Positions 1 through 8,609 of a stretch of DNA of 14,057 bases are shown here, piece after piece. Both the position numbers and the translations under genes were made by a program. Origin of the DNA: an uncultured Lachnospiraceae bacterium. GTDB taxonomy: Bacteria; Bacillota; Clostridia; Lachnospirales; Lachnospiraceae. Every line of letters begins with the position of its first letter. The stretch's first letter is position 1. Location: contig CACXGR010000162.1 in NCBI GenBank assembly GCA_902767235.1, forward strand, positions 1-14,057, written 5' to 3'. Below the pieces are notes generated by a model. It did no database searches, was not told where the DNA came from, and worked only from the letters and a program-made list of their open reading frames with translations.

Positions 1-1115
1 ACCATCATCTGAACTTCACTGGTTCCTTCATAGATCTCAGTGATCTTGGCATCTCTCATCATGCGCTCGATGGGATACTCACGAGTGAAGCCGTAGCCGC
101 CGAACAGCTGCAGGCATCTGCGGGTTACGTCAGAAGCGTTGGCAGCAGCAACGAGCTTAGCCTCAGCTGCAAGAACAGTGTAAGGCTTGCCTTCGTCAAC
201 AGCGTTTGCTGCGCGGTAGACCAGCATCTTAGCAGCCTCAGTATTGGCTTTCATCTTAGCAAGCTCGAACTGAGTGTTCTGGAACTTAGCGATCGGACGG
301 CCAAACTGTACTCTCTGTTTGACGTACTCAACGGTGATATCGATGGCGCCTTCTGCAATACCCAGAGCCTGAGCTGCGATACCGATACGGCCGCCGTCCA
401 GGGTCATCATAGCGATCTTGAAGCCCTTGTTGACTTCGCCAAGGAGGTTCTCCTTCGGAACCTTGACATTCTCGAATACGAGCTCGCAGGTGCTGGATCC
501 GCGGATACCCATCTTCTTCTCGTGGGAGCCTACGCTGAAGCCTTCCATTCCCTTTTCCATGATCAGAGCAGTGATGCCCTTGTTGCCGAGGGACTTGTCA
601 GTCATACCGAAAACGACAAATACATCTGCAACGCCTGCATTGGTGATGAAGATCTTGGAGCCGTTTACCAGATAGTAGTCGCCCTTGTCCTCAAAAACAG
701 TCTTCTGGCCAGCTGCATCTGTACCTGCATTGGGCTCGGTCAGACCGAAAGCGCCGAGCTTTTCGCCGGAAAGAAGGCTGGGCAGATATTTCTGCTTCTG
801 CTCATCTGTACCGAACTTGTAGATGGGCCAGCAGCAAAGGGATGTGTGAGCGGAAATGCCTACAGCCGTGGAAGCACAAACCTTGGAAACCTCTTCGATG
901 CACTGTGCATAGGACAGCTCATCCATGCCTGCTCCGCCGAACTCTTCCGGGAAAGGAATTCCGAGAAGGCCCATCTCAGCAGCCTGCTTGAATGTGTCTA
1001 CGGGGAATTTCTCTTCCTCATCGATCTCAGCTGCGATCGGTGCGCATACGCCCTGAGCAAAGTCGCGGTACATGTTCACCATATCCTGATGAATCTCGTC
1101 GTTAAAAAAGTTCAT
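1..1115 (-). CDS. bcd: Butyryl-CoA dehydrogenase (short-chain acyl-CoA dehydrogenase), 3' end cut by window edge
   Basis: FAD flavoprotein that reduces crotonyl-CoA to butyryl-CoA in the butyrate pathway; in clostridia it usually works with EtfAB as an electron-bifurcating complex in the cytoplasm. 371 codons are visible and the protein runs off the window, probably lacking only about ten C-terminal residues compared with the usual length near 380. The acyl-CoA dehydrogenase signature GAFGLTEPNAGTD is at residues 121-133, GMGIRG-like KMGIRGSS at 201-208, the FGRPIAKFQ stretch at 271-279, and LQLFGGYGFTREYP at 335-348. YEGTSE at 361-366 contains the expected catalytic glutamate (E362). The ATG at 1115 is preceded by a perfect AAAGGAGG site. 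Codon choice looks like that of a highly expressed gene. It has its own promoter 132 bp after addA; etf genes may follow outside the window but are not visible. Another short-chain acyl-CoA dehydrogenase specificity cannot be fully excluded. Confidence 0.93.
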   Translation of the reverse strand, partial: MNFFNDEIHQDMVNMYRDFAQGVCAPIAAEIDEEEKFPVDTFKQAAEMGLLGIPFPEEFGGAGMDELSYAQCIEEVSKVCASTAVGISAHTSLCCWPIYKFGTDEQKQKYLPSLLSGEKLGAFGLTEPNAGTDAAGQKTVFEDKGDYYLVNGSKIFITNAGVADVFVVFGMTDKSLGNKGITALIMEKGMEGFSVGSHEKKMGIRGSSTCELVFENVKVPKENLLGEVNKGFKIAMMTLDGGRIGIAAQALGIAEGAIDITVEYVKQRVQFGRPIAKFQNTQFELAKMKANTEAAKMLVYRAANAVDEGKPYTVLAAEAKLVAAANASDVTRRCLQLFGGYGFTREYPIERMMRDAKITEIYEGTSEVQMM

Positions 1116-1182
1116 TGCAACCTCCTTTGATATTAGCTACGTGTAGCATTATTTGGTGATCATCATATTTTTTCACCTAATT

Positions 1183-1218
1183 ATTATACATTATACCATC
1201 GCATGTGTTCATTTTCCA
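1183..1218 (-). promoter_or_regulatory. Promoter of bcd with extended -10 and a second -10 just downstream
   Basis: On the minus strand a perfect TATAAT (1190-1195) carries the extended -10 motif TGG directly upstream. A TGGAAA hexamer lies 17 bp further upstream at 1213-1218, a 4/6 match to the -35 consensus. A second perfect TATAAT lies 7 bp downstream at 1183-1188, with TGAACA (1206-1211) as a 17-bp-spaced partner. The leader to the ATG is about 65 nt and contains two small dyads, GGTGA/TCACC (1155-1177) and GCTAC/GTAGC (1136-1147), which could be operators or hairpins. No clear terminator separates addA from this promoter. Confidence 0.7.
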
Positions 1219-1247
1219 CAAAAAATCAGCAAACAATACAACAAATA

Positions 1248-4200
1248 TCACAGCTTCACGATTTTTCCGAGGGAAAGGGAATAGATCAGCTTTTCGCGCA
1301 CCTTTCTCTCCGTGATCTGTGAGAGCGCCCGCTCATACAGTTCCATCTGCACATGATACCGGTCAATGAGATCCCCGGGATGACTGACGCGGTCAGTCTT
1401 GTAATCCACCAGGATCATTTCTCCGTCTTCTATAAAACACGCGTCAATGATTCCCTGAATGAGAACCGTCTCGCTGTGCGGAAAATCCGGATTCACACTG
1501 TCCGCCGGGATCCCTATGACAAAGGGCTGTTCCCTGAAAAGCCTGTCTTCGGCATCTGCCTCTGCCATGCGCCGGGCAAGATCGCTCTTCAAAAAGCGCA
1601 GAATGCCGTCCGCCGGAAGCTTATCCTTATAGGCGCGCGGGATCCGGGCGCTCATGCACATCTCTTCTCTCCAGTCGTCAAACTGTGCATTTGTGACAGA
1701 TGCCGGGACCGGAAACCTTCGATAGTCGAAGAGTTCCAGCAATTTGTGTACCGCGGTCCCGTATTCTGTGCCGGAGAATTCCTTTGCGCCGCCGGAAGAT
1801 GCTCCCGCAAAGTCGGGGATCACCGGTGAGGGCAGGTTCTCCGGGAAAAGGGAGACCGCCCCCTCCCCTTCTTCTTCCAGCGCCGCCATTTTCAATTCAG
1901 AGACTGAGGTCTTGGTGAAGAGGCCCCGGAGGTTTTCATAGGCGTATCTTCTCGAATAGATCGTCCGGAGCACATTTTCCAGATCGTGATCCGGAAGCGG
2001 GGGGCCGCCGGCTGCGGCATATCCCTCCAGTGCCTCTTTTCTTACAGCCATCGAGGACTGTATGACGGTCTCGTCCATCGAAAGGTCAGCCAGGCTCCTG
2101 CGGATCGTACGGATGTGATCCGATCCCCCTGCACACATGGCGCACCAGATCAGTTCCAGATCGTTTTTGGAAGCGGTCAGGGAAGATACCGGCAGCTTTT
2201 CTTCCGGAGCCATATTCTCCGGGACGCTCTCTTCCCAGGCCGCGCACTGCTCCTGCGCGTTTTCGAGATAGCCTGTCAGGATCAGTTTCTCCTCCGCCCT
2301 GGTCATCGCGACATAGAGTACTCTCAGCTCCTCGCCCAGACTCTCCATGCGGATCTTATCGGCTATGGCCTCCCTTCTGAAGTCCCTGAGCCGGGCGCGC
2401 ATTGACGGGATCCACCGGTCCATTCCGATGCCCCAGTCGCTGTCACAGACCAGCGCTCCTTTGGTCTCGTGGGCGTTGAAGCTGTGCGGTTTGGCGGTGC
2501 CCGCGACAATGCAGACCGGGAATTCCAGGCCCTTGCTCTTGTGGATGCTCATGATTCTGACGACATCTGCATTTTCGTCAAGTATGTTGGCCTCGCCGTA
2601 ATCCACCTCCCGGTGATGCATCTGATCGATATACCGAACGAAATCAAAGAGTCCCTGTACGCCCATGCTGTCAAAGGAAGCCGCCTGGGCCATGAGCATC
2701 TGCAGATTCGCATTGCGCTGTTCCCCGCCGGGAAGCGCCCGGCACCACTCTTCGTATCCGGTCTCGCCAAAAAGCTGCGTCAAAAGATCGCGGATCGTAA
2801 GATAAACCGTCCTCTTCCTCCACTTTTCCAGAAATTGGAGGAAATTTCTGCATTTGTCCCTCAGCACGATATCCTGCGGACGGCAGTTCTCCGGGAGCGG
2901 ATCGCTGCCTGCCAGATGCGCCAGGCATGTAAAGAGATCGCTCTCCCTGTCCGGTCCCGCGATCCTGATCCGTGCGATCTCATCTTCCGAGAAACCGCCG
3001 AAAAATCCCTTTAGTGCTCCGTAAAGAGGTATATCCTGTCTGGGATTGTCCAGGACGCTGATCAGCCCCAAAACGGTCTGTATCTCTTTGGCGGCAAAAT
3101 ATCCGGTCCTGGATTCGATGTAATAGGGGATCCCTTCCGCCTCAAAGATCTCGCGGAATTCCTCGCACCATCCCTTTCCGGTCCGCAAAAGGACAACAAT
3201 ATCACCGAAGCGGCAGGGTCTCTGCCCTCCGTCCGCACTGCGGACGGGAAGCGTACCGACCAGTTCTCTGATCCTGCCGGCTGCGGCGAGCGCTTCCCGT
3301 CTGACTTTACTGAGCCTAAGGATCTCTTCCGGCACTGTTCCTTCTTCATATGCGCCGTCCACCAGGATCAGTTCCGTTTTGTAAAGATCGGGGTCGGAAG
3401 ACGGAGGGTAATCCGCCCCGGCTTTGAGGGAGACTGTGTGGTCGTATTCCACGCCGCCCACCTCGCGGCGCATCAGGCGGAAAAAGACATCGTTGACGCT
3501 GCTTAGCACCTCTTTGCGGCTCCTGAAATTGCTGTCCAGGTCGATCCGCTCCTTCTCGGGATCCGATTCCCTGTAGACATCCAGCTTGTGCATAAAGATC
3601 TCAGGTCTTGCCAGCCGGAACTTGTAGATGCTCTGCTTGACGTCTCCCACCATAAAGCGGTTGCATCGTCCTTCGTCCTCAGTGGAGATCATTCTCAGAA
3701 GAAGCTCCTGAATGTCGTTGCTGTCCTGATACTCGTCGATCAGGATCTCGTCAAAATACCGGCGGTAACTCAGTGCGGCTCTTCTGGGTACATAGGTCCC
3801 GTCTTGAGACTTCTCTGTGAGGATCTCCAGCGCGAAGTGCTCCAGATCTATAAAATCAATGACATTTTTCTCTCTTTTGACCTGGCGGAAGCGGTCCAGA
3901 AAACGCTCTGTCAGATCGGACAGGGCGGCCGCTGCATCCTTCAGTTCCGCCATATTGGAAAGGATCTGCGAAGGGTCCGTCTCGCTGTAGCGCTTCTTGA
4001 TGTCACCGAGCTTCTTCTTGACGGAATTGCGGAGTGATGCGGCGCGGTCCTTGAGATCCGGATCCACTTCCGGATTCTTCCTGGCGGTAACGGCGGGGAG
4101 TCTGCCGAAAGACATATTGAGGACCCGGCTGATCCGGCTTCGTATTTCACTGATCTCTTCCGCCGACAGGCTGCCTGCGGCATCGGTACCGGGGACAGCG

Positions 4201-4985
4201 CTCAGTATACAGAGACTGTCCATCTCTTCACGGACTGCGGGAAGGTAGGGCGAAGGTCCCGCAGGCATCATGCAAAGATCGTTTATGCGCGCATACCGGC
4301 GCTGCAGATCCAGGATCTGATCTGCGATCGAAAGGATCGCAAACTGCATCCAAGGTGCCTCATACAGTTCCTTTTCGCTCTTTATGTCATAATCTGCCGC
4401 CCGCTGGCGGATCCATTCCACCGGGTCCGGCCGGCTGACCGCCTGAGCATAGAGTGTCTGGATGATATTTTCCAGTTCCCTGTCCGAATCTCCGCGGCAG
4501 AAAAATGCCTCGCAGGTGAGCAGAGAGGGATCGCCGGTCTCATACCCTTCTTCCAGAAAATCCTCCAGCGTGTCTTTCCGCATAAGATCCGCTTCCGTCT
4601 GGTCCATCTGCCTGAATCCCGGATCGAGATCGATATCGCTGAAATTATTGCGCAGGACAAACGTAAAGAAGCTGTCGATCGTGGTGATCTGGGCGTTGTG
4701 AAGAAGTGTCTCCTGCTTCTGCAGATGGACGCTGCCCGGGTCTTCCTCCAGCTTTCTGGCGATGGCGGCCCCTATGCGCTCTCTCATCTGGGCGGCGGCA
4801 GCTTTGGTAAAAGTAACCACCAGCAGCCGGTCGATATTGAGGGGATGGTCCCCCTCGCTGATCATCCTTACGATCCGCTCCACGAGGACCGCGGTCTTTC
4901 CGCTTCCTGCAGCCGCCGATACCAGTATGTTGTGATTCCTGGCTTCGAGAACTTTGGTCTGCTGACCGGTAAATGTAAATGCCAT
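1248..4985 (-). CDS. addA: ATP-dependent helicase/nuclease AddAB, subunit A
   Basis: UvrD-like superfamily 1A 3'-5' helicase fused to a C-terminal RecB-family nuclease. With AddB it resects double-strand DNA ends to a Chi-like site and loads RecA for homologous recombination. The 1245 residues match the usual length (about 1230). Helicase motifs in order: Walker A AAAGSGKT (24-31), motif Ia TFTKAAAAQMRERI (58-71), TTIDSF (101-106), Walker B DEYQD (417-421), motif III GDVKQSIYKFR (447-457), NFRSR (486-490), motif V IHKSKGLEF (814-822) and motif VI YVAMTRAEEKL (891-901). The nuclease domain shows GTAVHKLLELF (1076-1086), GIIDA (1178-1182) and the catalytic DYKTD (1194-1198), so both activities look intact. 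ATG at 4985 follows an AAGGAAGT ribosome binding site. It lies 56 nt after addB in the same direction and is probably co-transcribed with it. Confidence 0.97.
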   Translation of the reverse strand: MAFTFTGQQTKVLEARNHNILVSAAAGSGKTAVLVERIVRMISEGDHPLNIDRLLVVTFTKAAAAQMRERIGAAIARKLEEDPGSVHLQKQETLLHNAQITTIDSFFTFVLRNNFSDIDLDPGFRQMDQTEADLMRKDTLEDFLEEGYETGDPSLLTCEAFFCRGDSDRELENIIQTLYAQAVSRPDPVEWIRQRAADYDIKSEKELYEAPWMQFAILSIADQILDLQRRYARINDLCMMPAGPSPYLPAVREEMDSLCILSAVPGTDAAGSLSAEEISEIRSRISRVLNMSFGRLPAVTARKNPEVDPDLKDRAASLRNSVKKKLGDIKKRYSETDPSQILSNMAELKDAAAALSDLTERFLDRFRQVKREKNVIDFIDLEHFALEILTEKSQDGTYVPRRAALSYRRYFDEILIDEYQDSNDIQELLLRMISTEDEGRCNRFMVGDVKQSIYKFRLARPEIFMHKLDVYRESDPEKERIDLDSNFRSRKEVLSSVNDVFFRLMRREVGGVEYDHTVSLKAGADYPPSSDPDLYKTELILVDGAYEEGTVPEEILRLSKVRREALAAAGRIRELVGTLPVRSADGGQRPCRFGDIVVLLRTGKGWCEEFREIFEAEGIPYYIESRTGYFAAKEIQTVLGLISVLDNPRQDIPLYGALKGFFGGFSEDEIARIRIAGPDRESDLFTCLAHLAGSDPLPENCRPQDIVLRDKCRNFLQFLEKWRKRTVYLTIRDLLTQLFGETGYEEWCRALPGGEQRNANLQMLMAQAASFDSMGVQGLFDFVRYIDQMHHREVDYGEANILDENADVVRIMSIHKSKGLEFPVCIVAGTAKPHSFNAHETKGALVCDSDWGIGMDRWIPSMRARLRDFRREAIADKIRMESLGEELRVLYVAMTRAEEKLILTGYLENAQEQCAAWEESVPENMAPEEKLPVSSLTASKNDLELIWCAMCAGGSDHIRTIRRSLADLSMDETVIQSSMAVRKEALEGYAAAGGPPLPDHDLENVLRTIYSRRYAYENLRGLFTKTSVSELKMAALEEEGEGAVSLFPENLPSPVIPDFAGASSGGAKEFSGTEYGTAVHKLLELFDYRRFPVPASVTNAQFDDWREEMCMSARIPRAYKDKLPADGILRFLKSDLARRMAEADAEDRLFREQPFVIGIPADSVNPDFPHSETVLIQGIIDACFIEDGEMILVDYKTDRVSHPGDLIDRYHVQMELYERALSQITERKVREKLIYSLSLGKIVKL

Positions 4986-5041
4986 TTTTTCACTTCCTTA
5001 TAACAATAGAACCCCAGGGTCTGAAAACAGATATTGCCCGG

Positions 5042-8000
5042 TCAGCGGTCGCGATAACGGTATCCCTCAATGGAGGGATCAAAACCGCACACACTGCTGT
5101 AGGGACAGTAGTCACAGGCGGATCTGTCCTTGCTCCACACGGCAGGTTCCGCAGCCGCCTTCCCTTCCAGGATATCCTCTGCGAGTCTGCATACGGTCTC
5201 CCTGACTTCCTCCGTGAGCGATATGAATTCCTCCGAAGTATAGACGGAGGAACCCGGGCCGAATGTGCCGTCTCTCTTGACAAAGAGCGGGATCACATTG
5301 CTGCGGTATCCCGGCCCGGCGTCTCTGTCCAGGCGGCGGTAGGAATCAGGGTCCGCATTGACGCTGCCGCTCGGCTTGAGCTCGTTATGGATCTTCTCCC
5401 TGATCATCCTTTCCGGATCTTCATCTGCGAGAGCGCTCTGCACTTTCTCGGGATCCAGCACCGGATCCTTGATCTGATAGTAGAGCATGGCAGACGGTAC
5501 GATCTTCTTGTCTGCGGATCCGGCGGCGATATTTCGGACCACTGCGTCCATATAGATGACCAGCTGGAGCTGTATGCCTCTCCGGATCAGGTCAGGATCG
5601 AGCGCAACAGCGCCCGACTTATAATCCAGTATCTTCACATAGACGGCGCCGTCCTGCTCTGCCAGATCCACCCGGTCGATCCTGCCGACCAGGCGCAGCC
5701 ATCTGCCGCCGGAAAGAGGGATCGAGATCGCATCCGCATCCTTTCCCGGTCCAAAGCTGAACTCCGTCCCGGCGGGCGTAAAATCGCCTTTGAGCAGCTG
5801 ATATTGGAGCGTTTCCGCGCTTCTGCCCAGAATGCGCTGCATCCTGTCCAGCTGATGACGGCTCCTCTTTGTGGAATACATGAGCAGATCATGATAGGAC
5901 GCCGCCGTCTCCGCCAGCGATTCCGACATGATGCGTTCGCCCTGCTCCGGCGTGAAATCCGTCCAGGCCAGCCCGCTCCCTCTCAGTTTATGGTCAAAGC
6001 GTTCCAGGCTCTGGTGCAGGATCGATCCGGTATCCGCAGGTTCGATCACAAATTCCTTTCGCTTTGCCAGCCTCACTCCATACTGGAGGAACTGCCGCAG
6101 GGAACACTTCGCCGCCGTCTCCAGGCGGCTGACTCCGCCGGTCACACTGTTTCCGTACAGTCCGCGCGCAGCATCCGGCGAGATCCACACAGGATCATAC
6201 TTCGTGAATGCGGCATCCTTGAGCCGTTCCAGGGACACAGCTGTCTCTCTGCTCCCCTCGCGCATCAGGTATCCGTAGGCGGTCATGAGCGCACGCTCCT
6301 TCGGGGGGTCAGCAAGGCGTCCTTGGGCATATTCCCGGAGGATACCGGAGATCCAAATGACGCTGTCCTTCTCCGCGGTCAGCTGGTCTTGGGCGGGCAT
6401 CCGCTGCGGGTGCTCGATCTCTACCTTCGGAAACATCTTGCGGATCGTCTGGACCAGATAAGATGGATGAAGCGATCCTCCGTCCGGTGAGGTCCTGGCA
6501 AAGGAGAGGCAGAGCATGTCCGTCGGTTTCGTCATATTCAGATACAGGTACAGCTTCTGCAGATACATCTGCTGCCGGGGCGTGGGCGAAAGTTCCGTTC
6601 CGGAAGACTTCAGAAACTCTCTGTCCAGGTCGGAAAGCAGTCCGCCCCGGGACGTACCGCGGGGAATATTTCCGTCGTTCACGCCGGCAAAAAACAGTAC
6701 GCTGCACTGGGACAGCCTCGTCCTCTCAATATCTCCCACCAGCACCCTGTCGGCCTGCTGCGGCAGCGTGCCGAGCCGGATCTGGGCAAAACCCGCCTCC
6801 AGGAGTTCCACGTACTCGGCTGCCGAGATCATCTCATCGCCAAGCAGCGCGTGGATCTGCTCCATCAGGGCTATGGTGCTCCTGTACATCTGGCTGAACT
6901 GCTTCTCCCTGACATAATCGCCCGCTTCCCGGAAGGACGCAGCCCACTCTTCCATTTTCTCTTCCATGTGAAGGCCGGTCATAAAGAGGTAGAGCGCTTT
7001 CGTCCGCTCTGCCGCTGTCCCGGGCCGGACGCGTTCCAGGTCGATCTTCCCGGCCACCGGCTCGATCTCCTTAAGAAAGCGGATCCTCAGCGGTTCCGTA
7101 TCCGCATCGAAAGGCAGACACCACTTCGCTCTTCCGCGTATTCCGTGCGCAATACAGTAATTTTCAAGAATGTCCGCCTCTTCCCTCGTGATCCCGCTCA
7201 TGCCGCTGCGAAGATAGCGGAACACCGCAGTATACGAATATCCATCGGGACGGATCTGCAGAACGCTCCTGATCGCCTCTGTCAAAGGATTGAGACCGGC
7301 CGTTCTTGTCTGGTCAATATATACCGGTATGTCGTAATCGGCCGCCATTTTTTCAAACAGAGGGCCGTATTGGACCAGATCGCCGCACACGACGGAAATG
7401 TTTCTGAACTGATACCCCTGTGTGAGGACCAGTTTGCGGATCTGTATACAGATCTGGCGGACTTCCTCCTCGGGCGTGCCGGTCTCGAAGATCCGGATCC
7501 TTCCCTCCGTATCCGGGTCATACGGCACTGCGGGATGGCGGAATATACTGCGCTCAAGATGGGCCAGAACAGGATTTTCCCCAAAGCGGAAGGGGACCCG
7601 GTCTTCCCGGCCGACCATTATATCGCTCTTGCGGCTAAGCCCTTCACGCGCGGCAATGGCGTCAATATCACAAACTGTCTTGCGCGTCAGGTAAAACAGA
7701 GCGTCCTCGCTGCCCGCAGAGCGCTGCGCGTGCACCTTTTCTGCAGACAGTCCTCCGTCATTTCCAAAAGAAAGTGCAATGACGACATCCCTTGCACACC
7801 GGATCAGCGCAGTGATCACTCTGTACTGGACAGGCGTGAATCCCGTAAATCCGTCCAGGATAAAGACACTCCTGCGGACCAGCTCCGAAGAGGGGATCGC
7901 CTCAGCCAGAAGATCCAGTTTCTCCTCGGAAGTGATGTATCGGTCTTTTTTCCCCTGCAGAAAGGCGGCGTACAGCGTCTTCAGATCATCCAGCCTCGCC

Positions 8001-8482
8001 TTCAGGGCGCCTTGACCGTGATCGCCCGCATATTGCTGCATGGAAGACAGTTCCTTCTCTCCGATCCCGTACTGCATGAATTCGGAAATGACGGACTTGA
8101 TCTCATTGATCATGCCGGGATAGTGAATACTCTTGTTCAGGATCCGGAGATCCTGCTCGCATCTGCCGGCCGTCCTCCTGATCATGAGCGTCTTCCCCAC
8201 TTCATCGAGCACCGCTCTCCCGCTGACCCCGGTCTCCTCGAAGATCCGGTAGGTGAGTCTGCCGAAACTGAGGACATCGATGTTCATGATGCCTTTGCTT
8301 TCGGATTCCTCCACGATCTCCTTCTGCGTCTGCATGGAGTACTGGTCGGGTACGATGATCACATAATTGTCATGCAGTCCCGTCTCGCTCCTGCGCGAAG
8401 GGTCCGCCTCTTCCAGTATCATGCTGTGCAGAAAGCGGCTCTTCCCGGCTCCGGAAGCGCCAAAGCAGAATCTGTATCCCAT
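5042..8482 (-). CDS. addB: ATP-dependent helicase/nuclease AddAB, subunit B (Fe-S nuclease)
   Basis: Partner of AddA in the recombination helicase-nuclease; AddB supplies the second nuclease, which cuts the 5'-ending strand, and a helicase-like fold that recognises Chi. 1146 residues, close to the family length (about 1160). The N-terminus has a Walker A, GASGAGKS (8-15). The C-terminal RecB-like nuclease shows GSILHQSLERF (819-829), GRID (933-936), DYKSG (953-957) and QLQLVIY (971-977). The four cysteines of the family's 4Fe-4S cluster are all present: C793, C1123, C1126 and C1132, in the characteristic layout of one distant Cys followed by CxxCxxxxxC. The ATG at 8482 follows AAAGGAGA. It is the first gene of addBA and lies 127 nt downstream of the permease gene, behind that gene's terminator. 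I could not find a convincing promoter in this gap; a weak TAAGAT -10-like box lies near 8532-8537. Confidence 0.96.
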   Translation of the reverse strand: MGYRFCFGASGAGKSRFLHSMILEEADPSRRSETGLHDNYVIIVPDQYSMQTQKEIVEESESKGIMNIDVLSFGRLTYRIFEETGVSGRAVLDEVGKTLMIRRTAGRCEQDLRILNKSIHYPGMINEIKSVISEFMQYGIGEKELSSMQQYAGDHGQGALKARLDDLKTLYAAFLQGKKDRYITSEEKLDLLAEAIPSSELVRRSVFILDGFTGFTPVQYRVITALIRCARDVVIALSFGNDGGLSAEKVHAQRSAGSEDALFYLTRKTVCDIDAIAAREGLSRKSDIMVGREDRVPFRFGENPVLAHLERSIFRHPAVPYDPDTEGRIRIFETGTPEEEVRQICIQIRKLVLTQGYQFRNISVVCGDLVQYGPLFEKMAADYDIPVYIDQTRTAGLNPLTEAIRSVLQIRPDGYSYTAVFRYLRSGMSGITREEADILENYCIAHGIRGRAKWCLPFDADTEPLRIRFLKEIEPVAGKIDLERVRPGTAAERTKALYLFMTGLHMEEKMEEWAASFREAGDYVREKQFSQMYRSTIALMEQIHALLGDEMISAAEYVELLEAGFAQIRLGTLPQQADRVLVGDIERTRLSQCSVLFFAGVNDGNIPRGTSRGGLLSDLDREFLKSSGTELSPTPRQQMYLQKLYLYLNMTKPTDMLCLSFARTSPDGGSLHPSYLVQTIRKMFPKVEIEHPQRMPAQDQLTAEKDSVIWISGILREYAQGRLADPPKERALMTAYGYLMREGSRETAVSLERLKDAAFTKYDPVWISPDAARGLYGNSVTGGVSRLETAAKCSLRQFLQYGVRLAKRKEFVIEPADTGSILHQSLERFDHKLRGSGLAWTDFTPEQGERIMSESLAETAASYHDLLMYSTKRSRHQLDRMQRILGRSAETLQYQLLKGDFTPAGTEFSFGPGKDADAISIPLSGGRWLRLVGRIDRVDLAEQDGAVYVKILDYKSGAVALDPDLIRRGIQLQLVIYMDAVVRNIAAGSADKKIVPSAMLYYQIKDPVLDPEKVQSALADEDPERMIREKIHNELKPSGSVNADPDSYRRLDRDAGPGYRSNVIPLFVKRDGTFGPGSSVYTSEEFISLTEEVRETVCRLAEDILEGKAAAEPAVWSKDRSACDYCPYSSVCGFDPSIEGYRYRDR

Positions 8483-8536
8483 AATGATCTCCTTTCATTG
8501 CCATTCCTGCAATCGGGGCTTTCATTTCATTCATCT

Positions 8537-8552
8537 TACACCTTCGGGTGTA
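8537..8552. repeat. Small perfect hairpin with four-base loop between permease terminator and addB
   Basis: TACACC and GGTGTA form a 6-bp perfect inverted repeat around TTCG as read on the plus strand (CGAA in the minus-strand transcript). It follows the permease terminator's U-tract by one base, so it would be near the 5' end of an addBA transcript if one starts in this gap. There is no U-tract after it in either direction, so it is not itself an intrinsic terminator. Its role is unknown; it could protect an mRNA end. Confidence 0.45.
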
Positions 8553-8553
8553 C

Positions 8554-8584
8554 AAAAAAAAGCACTGCCTCTTCAGGCAGTGCT
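8554..8584 (-). terminator. Intrinsic terminator after the uracil permease gene
   Basis: On the minus strand AGCACTGCCT and AGGCAGTGCT form a 10-bp perfect stem with a GAAG loop, followed by a run of eight U. It starts 26 nt after the permease stop codon. It should separate the permease transcript from addBA, though some readthrough into addBA is possible. Confidence 0.92.
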
Positions 8585-8609
8585 CGATATTCGCGGTCAC
8601 ACTCTGTGA

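Noticed and set aside
522..1130. Plus-strand frame of 202 codons opposite bcd
   Set aside because: bcd is unmistakable on the other strand, with catalytic residues and a ribosome binding site; this is its mirror.
4979..6490. Long plus-strand open frame (503 codons) opposite addB
   Set aside because: Lies wholly antisense to the well-supported addB, has no ribosome binding site or recognisable domain, and is rich in His/Arg/Leu as expected of a shadow frame in G+C-rich coding DNA.
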